A DNA stretch of 61,228 bases from an uncultured Clostridia bacterium (GTDB taxonomy: Bacteria > Bacillota > Clostridia > Christensenellales > Aristaeellaceae). The stretch covers positions 1 through 61,228 of the forward strand of contig CAMVHE010000010.1 of the NCBI GenBank assembly GCA_947167215.1, in the 5' to 3' direction. Positions 18,692-28,198 of the stretch are shown one piece after another. Position numbers and translations under genes: made by a program. How positions within the stretch are numbered: the stretch's first letter is position 1; each line of letters starts with the position of its first letter. The notes beneath the pieces were generated by a model. The model made no database searches. It worked only from the letters and a program-made list of their open reading frames with translations, and had not been told where the DNA came from.

Positions 18692-20407
18692 TTACTCAAA
18701 TCGCAGAAACTCGTTATTGATGTATCCTCTGGTTCCGTCCGGTTTTACAACTCCGGTCCATGTTGTCCCATAGTCCGTAACACGAAGTAACTCGGCTTGA
18801 TTTGCTATTCCGATAATGTTTCCCGTCCGGTTTCCTGCGCTGCGCATATTCACTTTGTCCTTTGTGGTATGCGCAAGCAGGTGGGTTGTACTCACCGGAG
18901 CATCCACTGCAGAAAGAGGAACAAACCCCAGTAAATCATTGTCATCACTGTTCAGATCAAGATCCGGCTGACTTCCTGCATTAATAAATGCCCAGTCGCC
19001 AAATTTGCCCAGCATATAAACCCGGCTGCCCTTTGCAATGCTCACTTCCGTCGACTGTTTGCTATCCGGCATTGCATAAAGCACGGTATCCTCCAGCATT
19101 GTACCTCGCTGCGGAATCGTATTGGATGGAACATTTCCTCCCTCCGATATTACACGAAGACCAGATTTCTTAATGTATCCGCTTATTTTTCCAATGCTGA
19201 CTTCGGCAAACTCCGTCTGCGTATAGGCAATCAGCCGTATCTGGGCACCGCTTACCAATGCACCCTTTATCGTTCGGGTGCCATCTGTGACAGTGTATAC
19301 CACATCCGGCATATCCTGATCGTCCACCTGAACCACCCCGACCGTCATCGTATTCGGGCTGGGAATCAGGTCCTCTGTCAATACATAACCATAATCACCA
19401 GAGTCGAAGTTCCCCAGACCACCTTCCAGCGTCCTCACGTAAGAGTAATCCCCGCTGGTTCCCAGCCTTTCCACATGCATATCAAAGCCCAGGGTAATGT
19501 AAGGTGTATCTTTATTTCCCTTATTTTTATAAAGAAGCGTATCTACACGGGCCATCATGATTTGAGGATAATACGGAACAGACGTCCTCAGCCGATCTCC
19601 GATGTCTGTCGTGGTGCTTTCCTTTGTCAGATTCAGCCATCCTGTGACTCCACCGATTCGAACTCTGCGCCAGTTTCCCTCTCCTCTTCCAAAGAGTGAT
19701 AGACAAGTGGTTCCGCTTTCGACTTCAAGGAGAGATTTCCCTTTCAGAGAAGGGGTTTCATAGAGCGAAATAGTTTTCTGGTCCTCTCCGGTAAAGAGAA
19801 TGAAGGCTTTTGCCGCACCGGTCTCGGTCAGACGATCCAGAGGAACATAGCCATTCTGCTCAATGCCTTCCATTGATCTGGTAACATACGCCCAGGTTCC
19901 GGTAATTCCCCTCAGTTTTACTCGTTCTCCTGCAGGGATCGATGCAAGCTTTTCGGATTTTATGTTATTGCTGGAATAAAGAGGAATTTCGGTCTCCCAC
20001 ATTCCTGCCAAATCCACATCTGCGGGTGCTCCGTCCCAGAAAGCACTTCCATCCGGGTACTTGGCCTTTGCCTCCGATTCGGTTATTAGGAATCGGGATG
20101 CCATATAGCCGCTGATTCCACCGATTTCAACATGCACATAATCGTTATTTTCCGGAGCAGGTGCGGAAGCCTCTTCCGGCGTTGCTTCTGCATTTTGTGC
20201 CTGAGGTGTTTCCACCACGGTCACCGCGGAACCAGAATAATAAGATGCGATCACCGGATCGCTTGCCGTTGCGCCGCTGCGCATATTGAGCCTGCGGAGC
20301 TGGCCATTTTCCCCGTCATGGTTGTCCACATACAGAGTTTCTGCCTGTACACATGCCGCCATGAAAACAAACAGCAGAAGTCCAATGAAAAAAAGTTTTC
20401 TCTTCAT
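18692..20407 (-). CDS. Secreted protein with several SH3b-like repeats
   Basis: The 571-residue protein opens with a signal peptide (MKRKLFFIGLLLFVFMAACV, cleavage likely near AxA at about residue 22). The remainder reads as repeated bacterial SH3 units: LNMRSGA near residue 41, repeated segments of the type 'VxLyetpslkGkxLxxV...', and a final VNMRSAGNRTGNIIG unit near 520-535. SH3b modules usually bind cell-wall peptides, but no peptidase or hydrolase domain is present, so it may be a wall-binding or scaffold protein. GAGGAGGG lies 7 nt before the ATG. It follows trmB by 65 nt on the same strand. Confidence 0.75.
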   Translation of the reverse strand: MKRKLFFIGLLLFVFMAACVQAETLYVDNHDGENGQLRRLNMRSGATASDPVIASYYSGSAVTVVETPQAQNAEATPEEASAPAPENNDYVHVEIGGISGYMASRFLITESEAKAKYPDGSAFWDGAPADVDLAGMWETEIPLYSSNNIKSEKLASIPAGERVKLRGITGTWAYVTRSMEGIEQNGYVPLDRLTETGAAKAFILFTGEDQKTISLYETPSLKGKSLLEVESGTTCLSLFGRGEGNWRRVRIGGVTGWLNLTKESTTTDIGDRLRTSVPYYPQIMMARVDTLLYKNKGNKDTPYITLGFDMHVERLGTSGDYSYVRTLEGGLGNFDSGDYGYVLTEDLIPSPNTMTVGVVQVDDQDMPDVVYTVTDGTRTIKGALVSGAQIRLIAYTQTEFAEVSIGKISGYIKKSGLRVISEGGNVPSNTIPQRGTMLEDTVLYAMPDSKQSTEVSIAKGSRVYMLGKFGDWAFINAGSQPDLDLNSDDNDLLGFVPLSAVDAPVSTTHLLAHTTKDKVNMRSAGNRTGNIIGIANQAELLRVTDYGTTWTGVVKPDGTRGYINNEFLRFE

Positions 20408-20472
20408 TCAACATCCCTCCTCATTTATATAACGAATGCCTGATTGAAAAATATCCTGACAGGCATAAAAAA

Positions 20473-21174
20473 TCAAATATCTTCCTCTTGAAGATGCCAA
20501 CGGAGCGGATCGAAAGCTTCTTTAAGAATTCCCTTTTTTACAATGACAAATTTGATGGGAATGCCTTCCTGTGAAAAGCGTATTTCATGTTCACTTGGAT
20601 AATTAGGCATAAATCCGCTGGTATGCAGGTCCCATGTTTCATAAACCCGTTCAAATCCGCATACTTCAAAATAAAGCAGCGAATCATGAAACAGTTCCTC
20701 GTTATCGGTTTTAAACCAGATTTCTGCCCCGTCCTTCATCATCTCCCGATACTGCAGAAGCTGCCTGGGATGTGTAAGACGCCGTTTGGCGTATTTTTCC
20801 CTTTTGGTCCATGGGTTACAAAACTGAATAATAATCCGGTCGACTTCATCCTCCGGTGCAAGGATTCGGTTGATCATAGTAATATCGTAACGTGCAAGCA
20901 TTGCATTTTGAACGGGCTCATCCCCAAACGCTGCTTTCAGATTTCTTCTTGCATCTCCCAGGACATTACTGGTAATATCAATTGCAATAAAATTCGCATT
21001 CTGCTGAGCGTAGATCATCTGGGCAGTAGAAACCCCCTTGCCGCACCCCAGTTCAACATACAATGGCTGATTTTTTACAAACTGCTTTCTCCATATGCCC
21101 CGAAATTTTTCTGGATCATCTGTAAAAAACGGGCATACTGACAGTTCCGGTTTTGCCCATTTTTTCGTTCGCAT
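20473..21174 (-). CDS. trmB: tRNA (guanine-N7-)-methyltransferase
   Basis: TrmB makes 7-methylguanosine at position 46 of tRNA from S-adenosylmethionine. The 233-residue protein has the SAM-binding motif YVELGCGKGVSTAQM (about residues 60-75), a QFCNPWTKREKYAKRRLTHP block and a WFKTDNEELF block, all typical of the family. The N-terminus MRTKKWAKPEL also matches. The ATG at 21174 gives the normal family length. A GTG two codons upstream has the better-spaced AGGAGG site and could be the true start. An open frame extends to 21306 but adds non-family residues. Confidence 0.9.
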   Translation of the reverse strand: MRTKKWAKPELSVCPFFTDDPEKFRGIWRKQFVKNQPLYVELGCGKGVSTAQMIYAQQNANFIAIDITSNVLGDARRNLKAAFGDEPVQNAMLARYDITMINRILAPEDEVDRIIIQFCNPWTKREKYAKRRLTHPRQLLQYREMMKDGAEIWFKTDNEELFHDSLLYFEVCGFERVYETWDLHTSGFMPNYPSEHEIRFSQEGIPIKFVIVKKGILKEAFDPLRWHLQEEDI

Positions 21175-21273
21175 ATGCACAATCCATGTCCTCCTCTGTT
21201 CTCCGTTCCGCAGTGCGCCAAGGAAGTAACAATCATTTCCCTTCAAATGTAGAAATAACATGCTGGTTTCGTG

Positions 21274-21279
21274 TATAAT
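21274..21279 (+). promoter_or_regulatory. Possible -10 element for the gene at 21378
   Basis: TATAAT at 21274-21279 on the plus strand, preceded by TG. No good -35 hexamer is present at 17 bp, so this is weak support. Confidence 0.35.
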
Positions 21280-21377
21280 AGACGCAGTGCTTTCCCATTC
21301 GTACACATTTTACATTTCTCTTATAAACACGTCAACCAAAAAAGCTGACATTCTCAGCATAACAATAGGAGTTTTCC

Positions 21378-22856
21378 GTGCGTAAACAAACCGTTTTGAT
21401 TTTCTTGTTCTGTCTTTTCACCGCTTTCCTGGCGCTGCTTATCCCTTCAACCTGTTCTCCTTTGTATGCTACGTCTTTTTGGACAGATACCAATATCTAT
21501 TTTACAATCGGGAGGGGAATCCGGCATGGTCTGTTGCCCTACCGGGATCTATATGATCATAAAGGCCCCCTGCTATACTGGCTGTATGGTCTTGGCGCGT
21601 TCTTCTCTGAAAAGAGCTTTCTTGGCATTTTCCTGCTTGAGGTTCTTTCTTTGGGAACAATGCTCCTCTTGGCCTATCGAATTGTCGACTGTCGGATTCA
21701 CTCAAAAGCAGCATTGCTCACCATCCCATTAACTGCAATTCTGACCGTTTCCTGTTCTGCTTTTAACCAGGGTGGTTCTGCAGAAGAATTCTGTCTTCCT
21801 TTTCTTGCTTATGCTCTTTACTATGCTTTTCGATTTTTCTTCGAAAAACGAAGCTCAGTAATGTATCACCTGGGATTCGGAGCTGCCGCTGCCGGCGTAT
21901 TTCTCATCAAGTATACGGTTTGTGGGCTTTTCCTGGGGGTAGGAATTGGTATCGCCTTTCTTCTTCTATTTCAGGAAGGGCTATCTTCTGCATTCAAACA
22001 TATTTTTCTCTGGATCGCGGGCTTTCTTCTTATTCTGTTTCCGACCCTTGCTGTGCTTGCTTTCCAGCGTAGCCTGACCTCCTTCTTTCAGGTATATTTC
22101 GTGGATAACCTGACGCTGTACGAGGGAACTCCCCTTTCCCTAACGGGGCATCTTTATAATGCCTTAGCCTATCTGCGCACACAGAGTGCTGCCAATCCTG
22201 TTGTCGCCCTGTTTGCCTTTATCGGATGTATCGGAACAGTTTTGGCCGCCTTTTCAGAACACCATAAAGGAATGATTGCAAAGGCATTCCTTCTGCCATT
22301 TGCCGCAGGCATGCTCCTCCTCTTTGTCTACTGGGGAGAAATGGCACATCCCTATTATGCCCTTGTTTTCACCTGTCTGATACCTGCAGGAATCCTTTTC
22401 CTGTGCCAGGGTATCGCTTTACTGGAATCCCGGAAAAAACGTATTCCATTATCTTCGTGTATCGTCGCCGGAATGGTTTGCATTGTACCTGTCACCTATT
22501 TAACCGCTCAGGCGCGTCCTCTGCTTTCAGTAACCAAAGATAAGATGCCCCAGTACCAGTTTGCTTCCATCATGAACGAGAATGCCGGAGCAACACTACT
22601 GGATATATGCAGCCTGGACCAGGGCTTTTACCTGGCCTCGGGCATTCTTCCTTCCGTGCGCTACTTTGCGGACAACAATCTAGCCAGTCCGGAAAAAGCA
22701 GAAGCATTGAAGGAGTATCTGGATCATGCCGTCACGGAATATGTTGTCACCTGTTATCGCAATCCCGGCGAACATTACCTTCTCATTGCCGAGGCAGATG
22801 GCCTTTTCGACCTTGCCGCACAACGTCATTATTACCTTTATCACAAACTTCCCTGA
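21378..22856 (+). CDS. GT39-like polytopic glycosyltransferase
   Basis: The 492-residue protein is a polytopic membrane enzyme with the block WTDTNIYFTIGRGIRHGLLP followed by YRDLYDHKGPLLYWLYGLG near residues 34-70. That order (acidic residue in the first loop, then G-x-x-P-Y-R-D-x-x-D-H-K-G-P) is characteristic of prokaryotic dolichyl-phosphate-mannose-type mannosyltransferases (GT39/GT83 clan). It should use a lipid-linked sugar on the outer face of the membrane. Translation starts at GTG 21378 with AGGAG 7 nt upstream. The SGNH-like gene begins 24 nt after its stop, suggesting one operon. Confidence 0.75.
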   Translation: MRKQTVLIFLFCLFTAFLALLIPSTCSPLYATSFWTDTNIYFTIGRGIRHGLLPYRDLYDHKGPLLYWLYGLGAFFSEKSFLGIFLLEVLSLGTMLLLAYRIVDCRIHSKAALLTIPLTAILTVSCSAFNQGGSAEEFCLPFLAYALYYAFRFFFEKRSSVMYHLGFGAAAAGVFLIKYTVCGLFLGVGIGIAFLLLFQEGLSSAFKHIFLWIAGFLLILFPTLAVLAFQRSLTSFFQVYFVDNLTLYEGTPLSLTGHLYNALAYLRTQSAANPVVALFAFIGCIGTVLAAFSEHHKGMIAKAFLLPFAAGMLLLFVYWGEMAHPYYALVFTCLIPAGILFLCQGIALLESRKKRIPLSSCIVAGMVCIVPVTYLTAQARPLLSVTKDKMPQYQFASIMNENAGATLLDICSLDQGFYLASGILPSVRYFADNNLASPEKAEALKEYLDHAVTEYVVTCYRNPGEHYLLIAEADGLFDLAAQRHYYLYHKLP

Positions 22857-22880
22857 AAACCATTTTTGAAAGGATAATCC

Positions 22881-23966
22881 ATGATTTCTCTTACCTGTAA
22901 ACGGTGGAGTCTTCTGTCTGCCGGAGGTTTTGTTTTTGTCATCCTGCTCACAGTCGCCATGGTGGTATTTGTAGACCCTTTTGAAATTTATCATCAGGCT
23001 ACGCTATTCATTCCGCCGATCAATAATACCACTCAAAGCTATTCCAATGCCGGCATCGCAAAAAACTATGATTACGATAGCGTCATTATCGGTTCCTCCA
23101 TGACGGAAAACTTTCTTCCCAGTGAACTGAATAAGCAGCTGGGGGGTAATTTCGTCAAGCTTTGCATCAATGGAGGGTCTCCTTTCAATCACCGTCAGAT
23201 GTTGGATATGGCATTCTCTACGCACGATATTAAACAGGTTTTATACTGTATCGATATTGATATGCTGACTTATTTTTATACACAGGCAAAAGCCGATATG
23301 CCGGAATATCTCTACGATGATAATCTTTTCAATGATGTTCATTACTGGTTCAATAAAGATGTTCTAGCTACATACATCCCCCGAACGCTGAAAACCTGGG
23401 GAAAGCAGGATGCAAGTCAACGAGATACCATGTACTCCTGGGGCAGCCTTTATACCTATGGCAGGGAAGCCGCTCTGCGACACGTCAGCAGCCTTGAAAA
23501 AAATGTTCCGCAAAAGGAAGCACCTGACAATTACTCTGTATCCCAGCAAACCAAGCTGAATATCGAGCATAATTATCTTCCTATTATCGAATCGCATCCG
23601 GAAACACAGTTCATTTTTTTCTTTCCTCCCTATTCGCTCGTTCGATGGTATGAATTCTACACCTACGGAGATCTTGATTATCATCTCTCTCAGTGTGCTG
23701 CAGTAGCAAACGTCCTCCTATCCCATGAAAACGTATCCATATTTGATTTTCGTTCCCGGTTGGACTGGATTTGCAATTTTGACAATTATATTGATTCTTA
23801 CCACTATGGTCCTTGGATCAACTCCAAAATGGTTTCCTGCATTGCACGAAAGGAAGAACAGATTGTGTCTGCAGAGGAAGTCCAGCAAAACAGTGAAATA
23901 ATTCAGGATGCTGTTCGCGATCTGCTCGCAACAGACACCTGGCCATCTTATCCGTCTGCCGAATAA
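22881..23966 (+). CDS. Membrane-anchored SGNH-like protein
   Basis: The 361-residue protein has an N-terminal membrane segment and then an extracytoplasmic domain. The block YDYDSVIIGSSMTENFLPSE (GSS at residues 71-73) resembles the nucleophile block I of SGNH esterases, and the sequence before it (DPFEIYHQ, NAGIAKNYDYD) recurs in a family seen in Clostridia surface-glycan loci. A histidine late in the protein (SYHYGPWINSKM, about residue 310) could complete the site. It may modify a surface glycan made by the upstream glycosyltransferase. AAAGGA precedes the ATG by 7 nt. Enzymatic activity is uncertain. Confidence 0.6.
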   Translation: MISLTCKRWSLLSAGGFVFVILLTVAMVVFVDPFEIYHQATLFIPPINNTTQSYSNAGIAKNYDYDSVIIGSSMTENFLPSELNKQLGGNFVKLCINGGSPFNHRQMLDMAFSTHDIKQVLYCIDIDMLTYFYTQAKADMPEYLYDDNLFNDVHYWFNKDVLATYIPRTLKTWGKQDASQRDTMYSWGSLYTYGREAALRHVSSLEKNVPQKEAPDNYSVSQQTKLNIEHNYLPIIESHPETQFIFFFPPYSLVRWYEFYTYGDLDYHLSQCAAVANVLLSHENVSIFDFRSRLDWICNFDNYIDSYHYGPWINSKMVSCIARKEEQIVSAEEVQQNSEIIQDAVRDLLATDTWPSYPSAE

Positions 23967-23968
23967 AG

Positions 23969-24014
23969 AGAAAAGCCTTGCTCCCCCCGTTTATGCTCAG
24001 AGCAAGGCTTTTCT
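23969..24014. terminator. Bidirectional terminator between converging genes
   Basis: A perfect 15-bp stem (23969-23983 with 24000-24014) with a 16-nt loop. Each strand ends in a T-rich stem foot, so it can serve both the SGNH-like gene and the MATE gene at 24026. Confidence 0.85.
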
Positions 24015-24025
24015 GTATAATCCGT

Positions 24026-25360
24026 CTATCTGTTTTTTTCTTTAAGTTGTCTCATATAAAGCATACACAGCAGAATCTGAACCATCGACGAGCACGGTGT
24101 TGCCAGACCAATGCGGAAAAGTGAAACAGGTAATATCCTACTCATGACAAAAGCAACTGGTATACGGATGAGGAATGCACCGACGAGTCCCTGTATCATC
24201 ACAAAATGCGTTTTTTCCAGTCCGTCGAAATAACCTATATAGCAAAAAAGAAAAGAAGTCAGAAGGCAGTCAATCGCATATGCCTTCAGATAATCCGCCC
24301 CCGCCAGCGCCACTTCCATTCTGCCAGTGAATATACTGCACAGCGTTCTTCCTCCTGTAAACGTCAGAATAAACATACAGACAGCGAAGATTTCAGAAAC
24401 CCCAATTCCTATATGCAGCGCCTTTTTTGCCCGTTCCGGCTTTCCTGCTCCCATATTCTGAGCAACGAAGGCGGACATCGCCTGCATAAAAGCAGATGGA
24501 ACCAGCATAATAAACGCACAAACCTTTTCCGCTACACCGACTCCTGCCGATGCAATTAACCCCAGCGCATTGACAATCGCCAGGATCACTAGAAAGGAAA
24601 TGCCTACCAGGAAATCCTGCAATGCGATTGGGAAACCGATTTTGATAATCTGGCGAATGATTGTGGTTTTCATGACAATATGTCTGCGTTTCAAAGGAAC
24701 AATCTGTCGTCTGCGGATAATAATTGCAAATGAAATCAGAACACTGAGCAACTGTGCAATCACTGTCGCTATTGCGGCGCCTGCCGCCCCAAGATGAAAT
24801 CCTTCCACCAGAAGAAGGTCCAGCATAATATTTGCCGCACAGGCAAACGCTACCGTCATCAACGGTGTCCGTGAATCTCCGAGTCCCCGGAAAATACTGC
24901 CAAGTAGATTATAAGCCACCACCGCAATCATGCCTGTACTGCATATTCGGATATAGGTGACTGTTTGCCCGAATGCCTCGTCAGGTGCATGCATGATGAT
25001 CGCCAGAGCCGGAGAAAAGACAGTCATTAAAACCGAAACGATCAGCGCCATAACGGCAAAAAAAGCAATACCGCTTCCAATTGTTTCAGCTGCCTGCTCC
25101 ATTTGAGCTTCCCCGATCCTTCTTGCGACAATAACTGTTATTCCCATCGCAAGCCCGGTAATCACAGTAGTCGCCGTCTGCATTATCTGCGATCCTGTAG
25201 AAACACCAGAAACATCTGCACTTTCTGCAAATCTTCCGGTAATCATGAGGTCTACTGCTCCGTACATTGCCTGCAGCAGCAGCGCAAACAAAATCGGCAG
25301 CATGAAAAGCAATAATCTCTGCAGGATATTTCCTTCTATCAATGTCTGTTTTCTGGACAC
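24026..25360 (-). CDS. MATE family efflux transporter
   Basis: This 444-residue protein belongs to the multidrug and toxin extrusion family, cation-coupled exporters with twelve membrane helices. The N-terminal LPILFALLLQAMYGAVDLMI and the later GLAMGITVIVARRIGE are typical. The start was set at GTG 25360, which has AAGGA 7 nt upstream and begins VSRKQTLIEGNI, the usual N-terminus of this subfamily; the open frame reaches back to 25480. It is not part of the NRPS cluster. The substrate is unknown. Confidence 0.85.
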   Translation of the reverse strand: MSRKQTLIEGNILQRLLLFMLPILFALLLQAMYGAVDLMITGRFAESADVSGVSTGSQIMQTATTVITGLAMGITVIVARRIGEAQMEQAAETIGSGIAFFAVMALIVSVLMTVFSPALAIIMHAPDEAFGQTVTYIRICSTGMIAVVAYNLLGSIFRGLGDSRTPLMTVAFACAANIMLDLLLVEGFHLGAAGAAIATVIAQLLSVLISFAIIIRRRQIVPLKRRHIVMKTTIIRQIIKIGFPIALQDFLVGISFLVILAIVNALGLIASAGVGVAEKVCAFIMLVPSAFMQAMSAFVAQNMGAGKPERAKKALHIGIGVSEIFAVCMFILTFTGGRTLCSIFTGRMEVALAGADYLKAYAIDCLLTSFLFCYIGYFDGLEKTHFVMIQGLVGAFLIRIPVAFVMSRILPVSLFRIGLATPCSSMVQILLCMLYMRQLKEKNR

Positions 25361-26031
25361 AAAAATTCCTTCTTTCCTCTGAACATATTGCACCAACTCA
25401 TCCATGATCCTGTTCCCTGGACAAACCTTTCCTGGAAAGAACACAGTGCTGAGGTTTTGTTTATTCCTTTTTCGTGGCACTTCTGTCTTTCATTAACGAC
25501 CGAATTCTTTATTCGTTCTCTGCACATACGCTGATATGCAGTTGAACCAGTTTCCACCCGTCCTGACAAAAGCTTTTCTCATTTTCCGGGCAGGAAAGTC
25601 AGCATTTCCAATGATTCTCCTAAAACCAGAATGGATCTCGTCTGATTTTTCCGTCAGCAATGAATTTCAAAACAGCGGAGATTTTATCACACTAATGCCA
25701 GAAAATCCATTGGTTTTTTCTGCAACGGGCTCTTATCCCGCTTCTGGCTGCCGGTTTCCGTACCGGATAGATAATACAACATCCATTCTCACCTGCATTT
25801 TTCCGGAAACCCATGAGGTTTTGTTCCAAACAATCCAGAAGTATATGGCTAATTTTTTCGATATTATTGCAATTTTTTACTAGTTTTACGTAAAACCCGT
25901 GCATAATACGGTTACAAGGTGTATGATATCAAAGGATGAATTCCTTCATTCCCATGCCTGCGGATTTCCTTTCTATTTTTCACCAGGTCAGTCTGAACTC
26001 TACAACCACGGATATAATAAGGAGGTTTATT
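25361..26031. other. Long intergenic region without a supported gene
   Basis: About 670 bp separate the divergent MATE and aquaporin genes. Only short low-quality frames occur. A perfect 14-bp palindrome GTTTTACGTAAAAC (25883-25896) is followed directly by CCGT...ACGG arms (25897-25911) that enclose a CATAAT -10-like box. This could be a regulated promoter for aqpZ, but no -35 element fits well. Confidence 0.5.
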
Positions 26032-26718
26032 ATGAAAAAATATCTCGCAGAATTTATTGGTACTGCCACGCTAGTCATACTCGGATGCGGGACCGCCATG
26101 TTAGTGGGCTGTAATGCTTCCGCTGGCGGCGGATATATCCTGACATCCATGGCCTTTGGTCTATCCATCGTTGCCATGGCTTATTCGATCGGCAATATTT
26201 CCGGCTGTCACATCAATCCCGCTGTCTCTCTAGGAGTTTATCTGAGTGGTAATATGAGCCTTTCTGATTTTATCGGATACGTTATTTCCCAGATTCTTGG
26301 CGCAATTTGCGGTTCATGCCTGCTTCTGCTCATTTTCAGCATGGGACAGGTAACAGATTTGACCGGAAGTCTCGGCACCAATGGTCTTGCCGGTGTAGGC
26401 GGCAATGCCATGGCAGGTCTGATCGTCGAAATCCTTCTTACTTTTATCTTTGTGCTCTGCATTCTTGGGGTAACCAGTAAAAAAGGAAATCATGGCTCCT
26501 TTGCCGGTCTGGTTATCGGTCTCACGCTTACAGGCGTCCACATTCTTGGCATTGGTTTGACTGGTACCTCCGTTAATCCCGCTCGCTCCATCGGGCCCGC
26601 ACTTGTCGCCGCTTTCACCGGGAATGTCGCTCCCCTTTCCTGCCTCTGGGTCTTCATAGTCGGACCACTGGTCGGCGCTGCTCTCGCAGCCGTTGTGTGC
26701 AAAACACTTGAAGCATAA
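26032..26718 (+). CDS. aqpZ: Aquaporin (MIP family), AqpZ-like
   Basis: The 228-residue protein is a six-helix major intrinsic protein. The two pore motifs are present: SGCHINPAVS (NPA at residues 62-64) and GTSVNPARS (NPA at 182-184). The second motif followed by R-S-I-G-P-A and the short loops favour a water channel of the AqpZ group rather than a glycerol facilitator, which has an Asp after the second NPAR and longer loops. AAGGAGG 6 nt before the ATG fixes the start; an upstream in-frame extension to 25936 has no such site. Confidence 0.88.
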   Translation: MKKYLAEFIGTATLVILGCGTAMLVGCNASAGGGYILTSMAFGLSIVAMAYSIGNISGCHINPAVSLGVYLSGNMSLSDFIGYVISQILGAICGSCLLLLIFSMGQVTDLTGSLGTNGLAGVGGNAMAGLIVEILLTFIFVLCILGVTSKKGNHGSFAGLVIGLTLTGVHILGIGLTGTSVNPARSIGPALVAAFTGNVAPLSCLWVFIVGPLVGAALAAVVCKTLEA

Positions 26719-26732
26719 AACCTTCATTCTGC

Positions 26733-26752
26733 CATGCACAAGCCTGTGCATG
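26733..26752 (+). terminator. Weak hairpin after aqpZ
   Basis: CATGCACA (26733-26740) and TGTGCATG (26745-26752) form an 8-bp stem with a 4-nt loop. The following tract is pyrimidine-rich but not a clean T run, so it may be a weak terminator or attenuator before the acyltransferase gene. Confidence 0.4.
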
Positions 26753-26826
26753 CCTCTTCCTTTTCAGGGATATTACTCCTGCAATGGAAAACCAACGCTT
26801 TCTGCTCACTCGGAAAGGAGCATCCT

Positions 26827-27876
26827 ATGAATTCTATTTCCCAGACTCCAAATTCTCGTATTCCTGCCTTCGACCTGATGCGTATTATTGCGGCATTCGG
26901 CGTTGTCGTTCTACATGTCAATCCCATGGCAAGACTGGATACACCCGTCCTATCCTCAACTTGGCATGTCATGAATATCATGGGTGTCCTTTTTTCCTGC
27001 AGTGTTCAGTTGTTTTTCATGATCAGTGGTGCCCTGCTGCTTTCCCCGGAACGTGGCTTCAGCATTGAGCGTCTTTACAGAAAACGTCTTCCTCGTCTGG
27101 GAATCATCTTTCTTTTCTGGTCAGCATTGTACGCTGTCACACACTGCCTGCTTTACGGGAAGGGCAAATGGACGTTTCTCAACCAGTTTATCCGCGGTCA
27201 CTATCATATGTGGTTTCTATTTGCTATTGCTGCCCTTTACTGGATTACACCCCTCCTCAGACAAATCACTGCCAGCCGGGATAGCACGAGATATCTTTTG
27301 CTCTCCTGCTTTATGATGTCTTTTGTTTTTCCCCGATTGATGGAATTCCTTCATTTGTTTCCATTGCCTCATATGGATGTTCTGGAATCTCTTCAGTCTG
27401 CTATGAATCAGTTAAATCCGTATCGTTCTCTTTCATCCATCTATTATTATGTACTAGGGTATTCCCTGTTTGCCTTTCCCCCTTCCCACAGAAGGAAAAC
27501 TGTCATCTATCTCTGCAGTATCTTTGGCTTTTTATCCGCATGTTTTCTGAACATCTGGCAGGCATCCCGTGATAATGCCGTATCTTTTACAACCAATACA
27601 TCCCTCCCCGCCCTAGCCATGGCTGCAGGAGCCTATCTCTTCATTCTGTCACTTGACGTGCATCCTTCTTCTGTAATCACGCATCTTTCGAGAGCTTCTC
27701 TCGGCATTTACCTCCTCCATCCTTTTCTTTTGGAGCGCTTCTCTCCCGTCTTCTCTTCGAACCCCATTCTCTTGTCTTTGGGTATTCTGGGCTGGGCATT
27801 GCTGTTATTCATATTCTCTGCTGTACTGTCCGTTTTTCTTTCCCGTATTCCCAAGGTCGGCTCCTATTTTGTTTGA
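26827..27876 (+). CDS. Acyltransferase family 3 (OafA/WecH-like) membrane protein
   Basis: This 349-residue polytopic protein matches the acyltransferase-3 family, which O- or N-acylates surface polysaccharides, lipids or peptidoglycan. The N-terminal block AFDLMRIIAAFGVVVLHV carries the R-x(10)-H pattern used for catalysis, and SIYYYVLGYSLF lies mid-protein. The C-terminal helices (LGIYLLHPFLLE) are also typical. The ATG at 26827 has AAAGGAG upstream. It lies 108 nt after aqpZ on the same strand. The acylated target is unknown. Confidence 0.8.
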   Translation: MNSISQTPNSRIPAFDLMRIIAAFGVVVLHVNPMARLDTPVLSSTWHVMNIMGVLFSCSVQLFFMISGALLLSPERGFSIERLYRKRLPRLGIIFLFWSALYAVTHCLLYGKGKWTFLNQFIRGHYHMWFLFAIAALYWITPLLRQITASRDSTRYLLLSCFMMSFVFPRLMEFLHLFPLPHMDVLESLQSAMNQLNPYRSLSSIYYYVLGYSLFAFPPSHRRKTVIYLCSIFGFLSACFLNIWQASRDNAVSFTTNTSLPALAMAAGAYLFILSLDVHPSSVITHLSRASLGIYLLHPFLLERFSPVFSSNPILLSLGILGWALLLFIFSAVLSVFLSRIPKVGSYFV

Positions 27877-28198
27877 AATCCGGTTTGCAAAAGACCTGTC
27901 CCGTTTTCTTCGGAACGGATGGCCTTCGGGGAACATTCGCTCCCTTCTCTATGAATACAAATGCCCAATGAATCACCATCCTTCATATGGTAATTCATTG
28001 GGTTTGCTTTAATCTTACACCTTTTCCTATAAACTGTACGAATGCTTACATGTCCTGGACTACTGCTCCCAGGCATCCGCAGTGTTTCCTTCTTCAGTAA
28101 TGAGCACCGCGCAGAACACGTGGATTTCTACCCCGATGCGGCAATACAATGGTTATTTCACCCTGCAGGGAAACAGTGCGGGAGTGCTGTATTATCTC
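27877..28198. other. Convergent intergenic region, no gene seen
   Basis: This spacer between converging genes holds one clear hairpin (annotated separately at 27964-28010). No reading frame with a ribosome binding site was found, and no terminator with a clean T run was seen for the minus-strand operon ending at 28199. Confidence 0.55.
27964..28010 (+). terminator. Terminator after the acyltransferase gene
   Basis: A 10-bp stem (27964-27973 with 27993-28002) continues after one mismatch into ACCAT/ATGGT, with a 7-nt loop, then TTTGCTTT. Confidence 0.75.
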
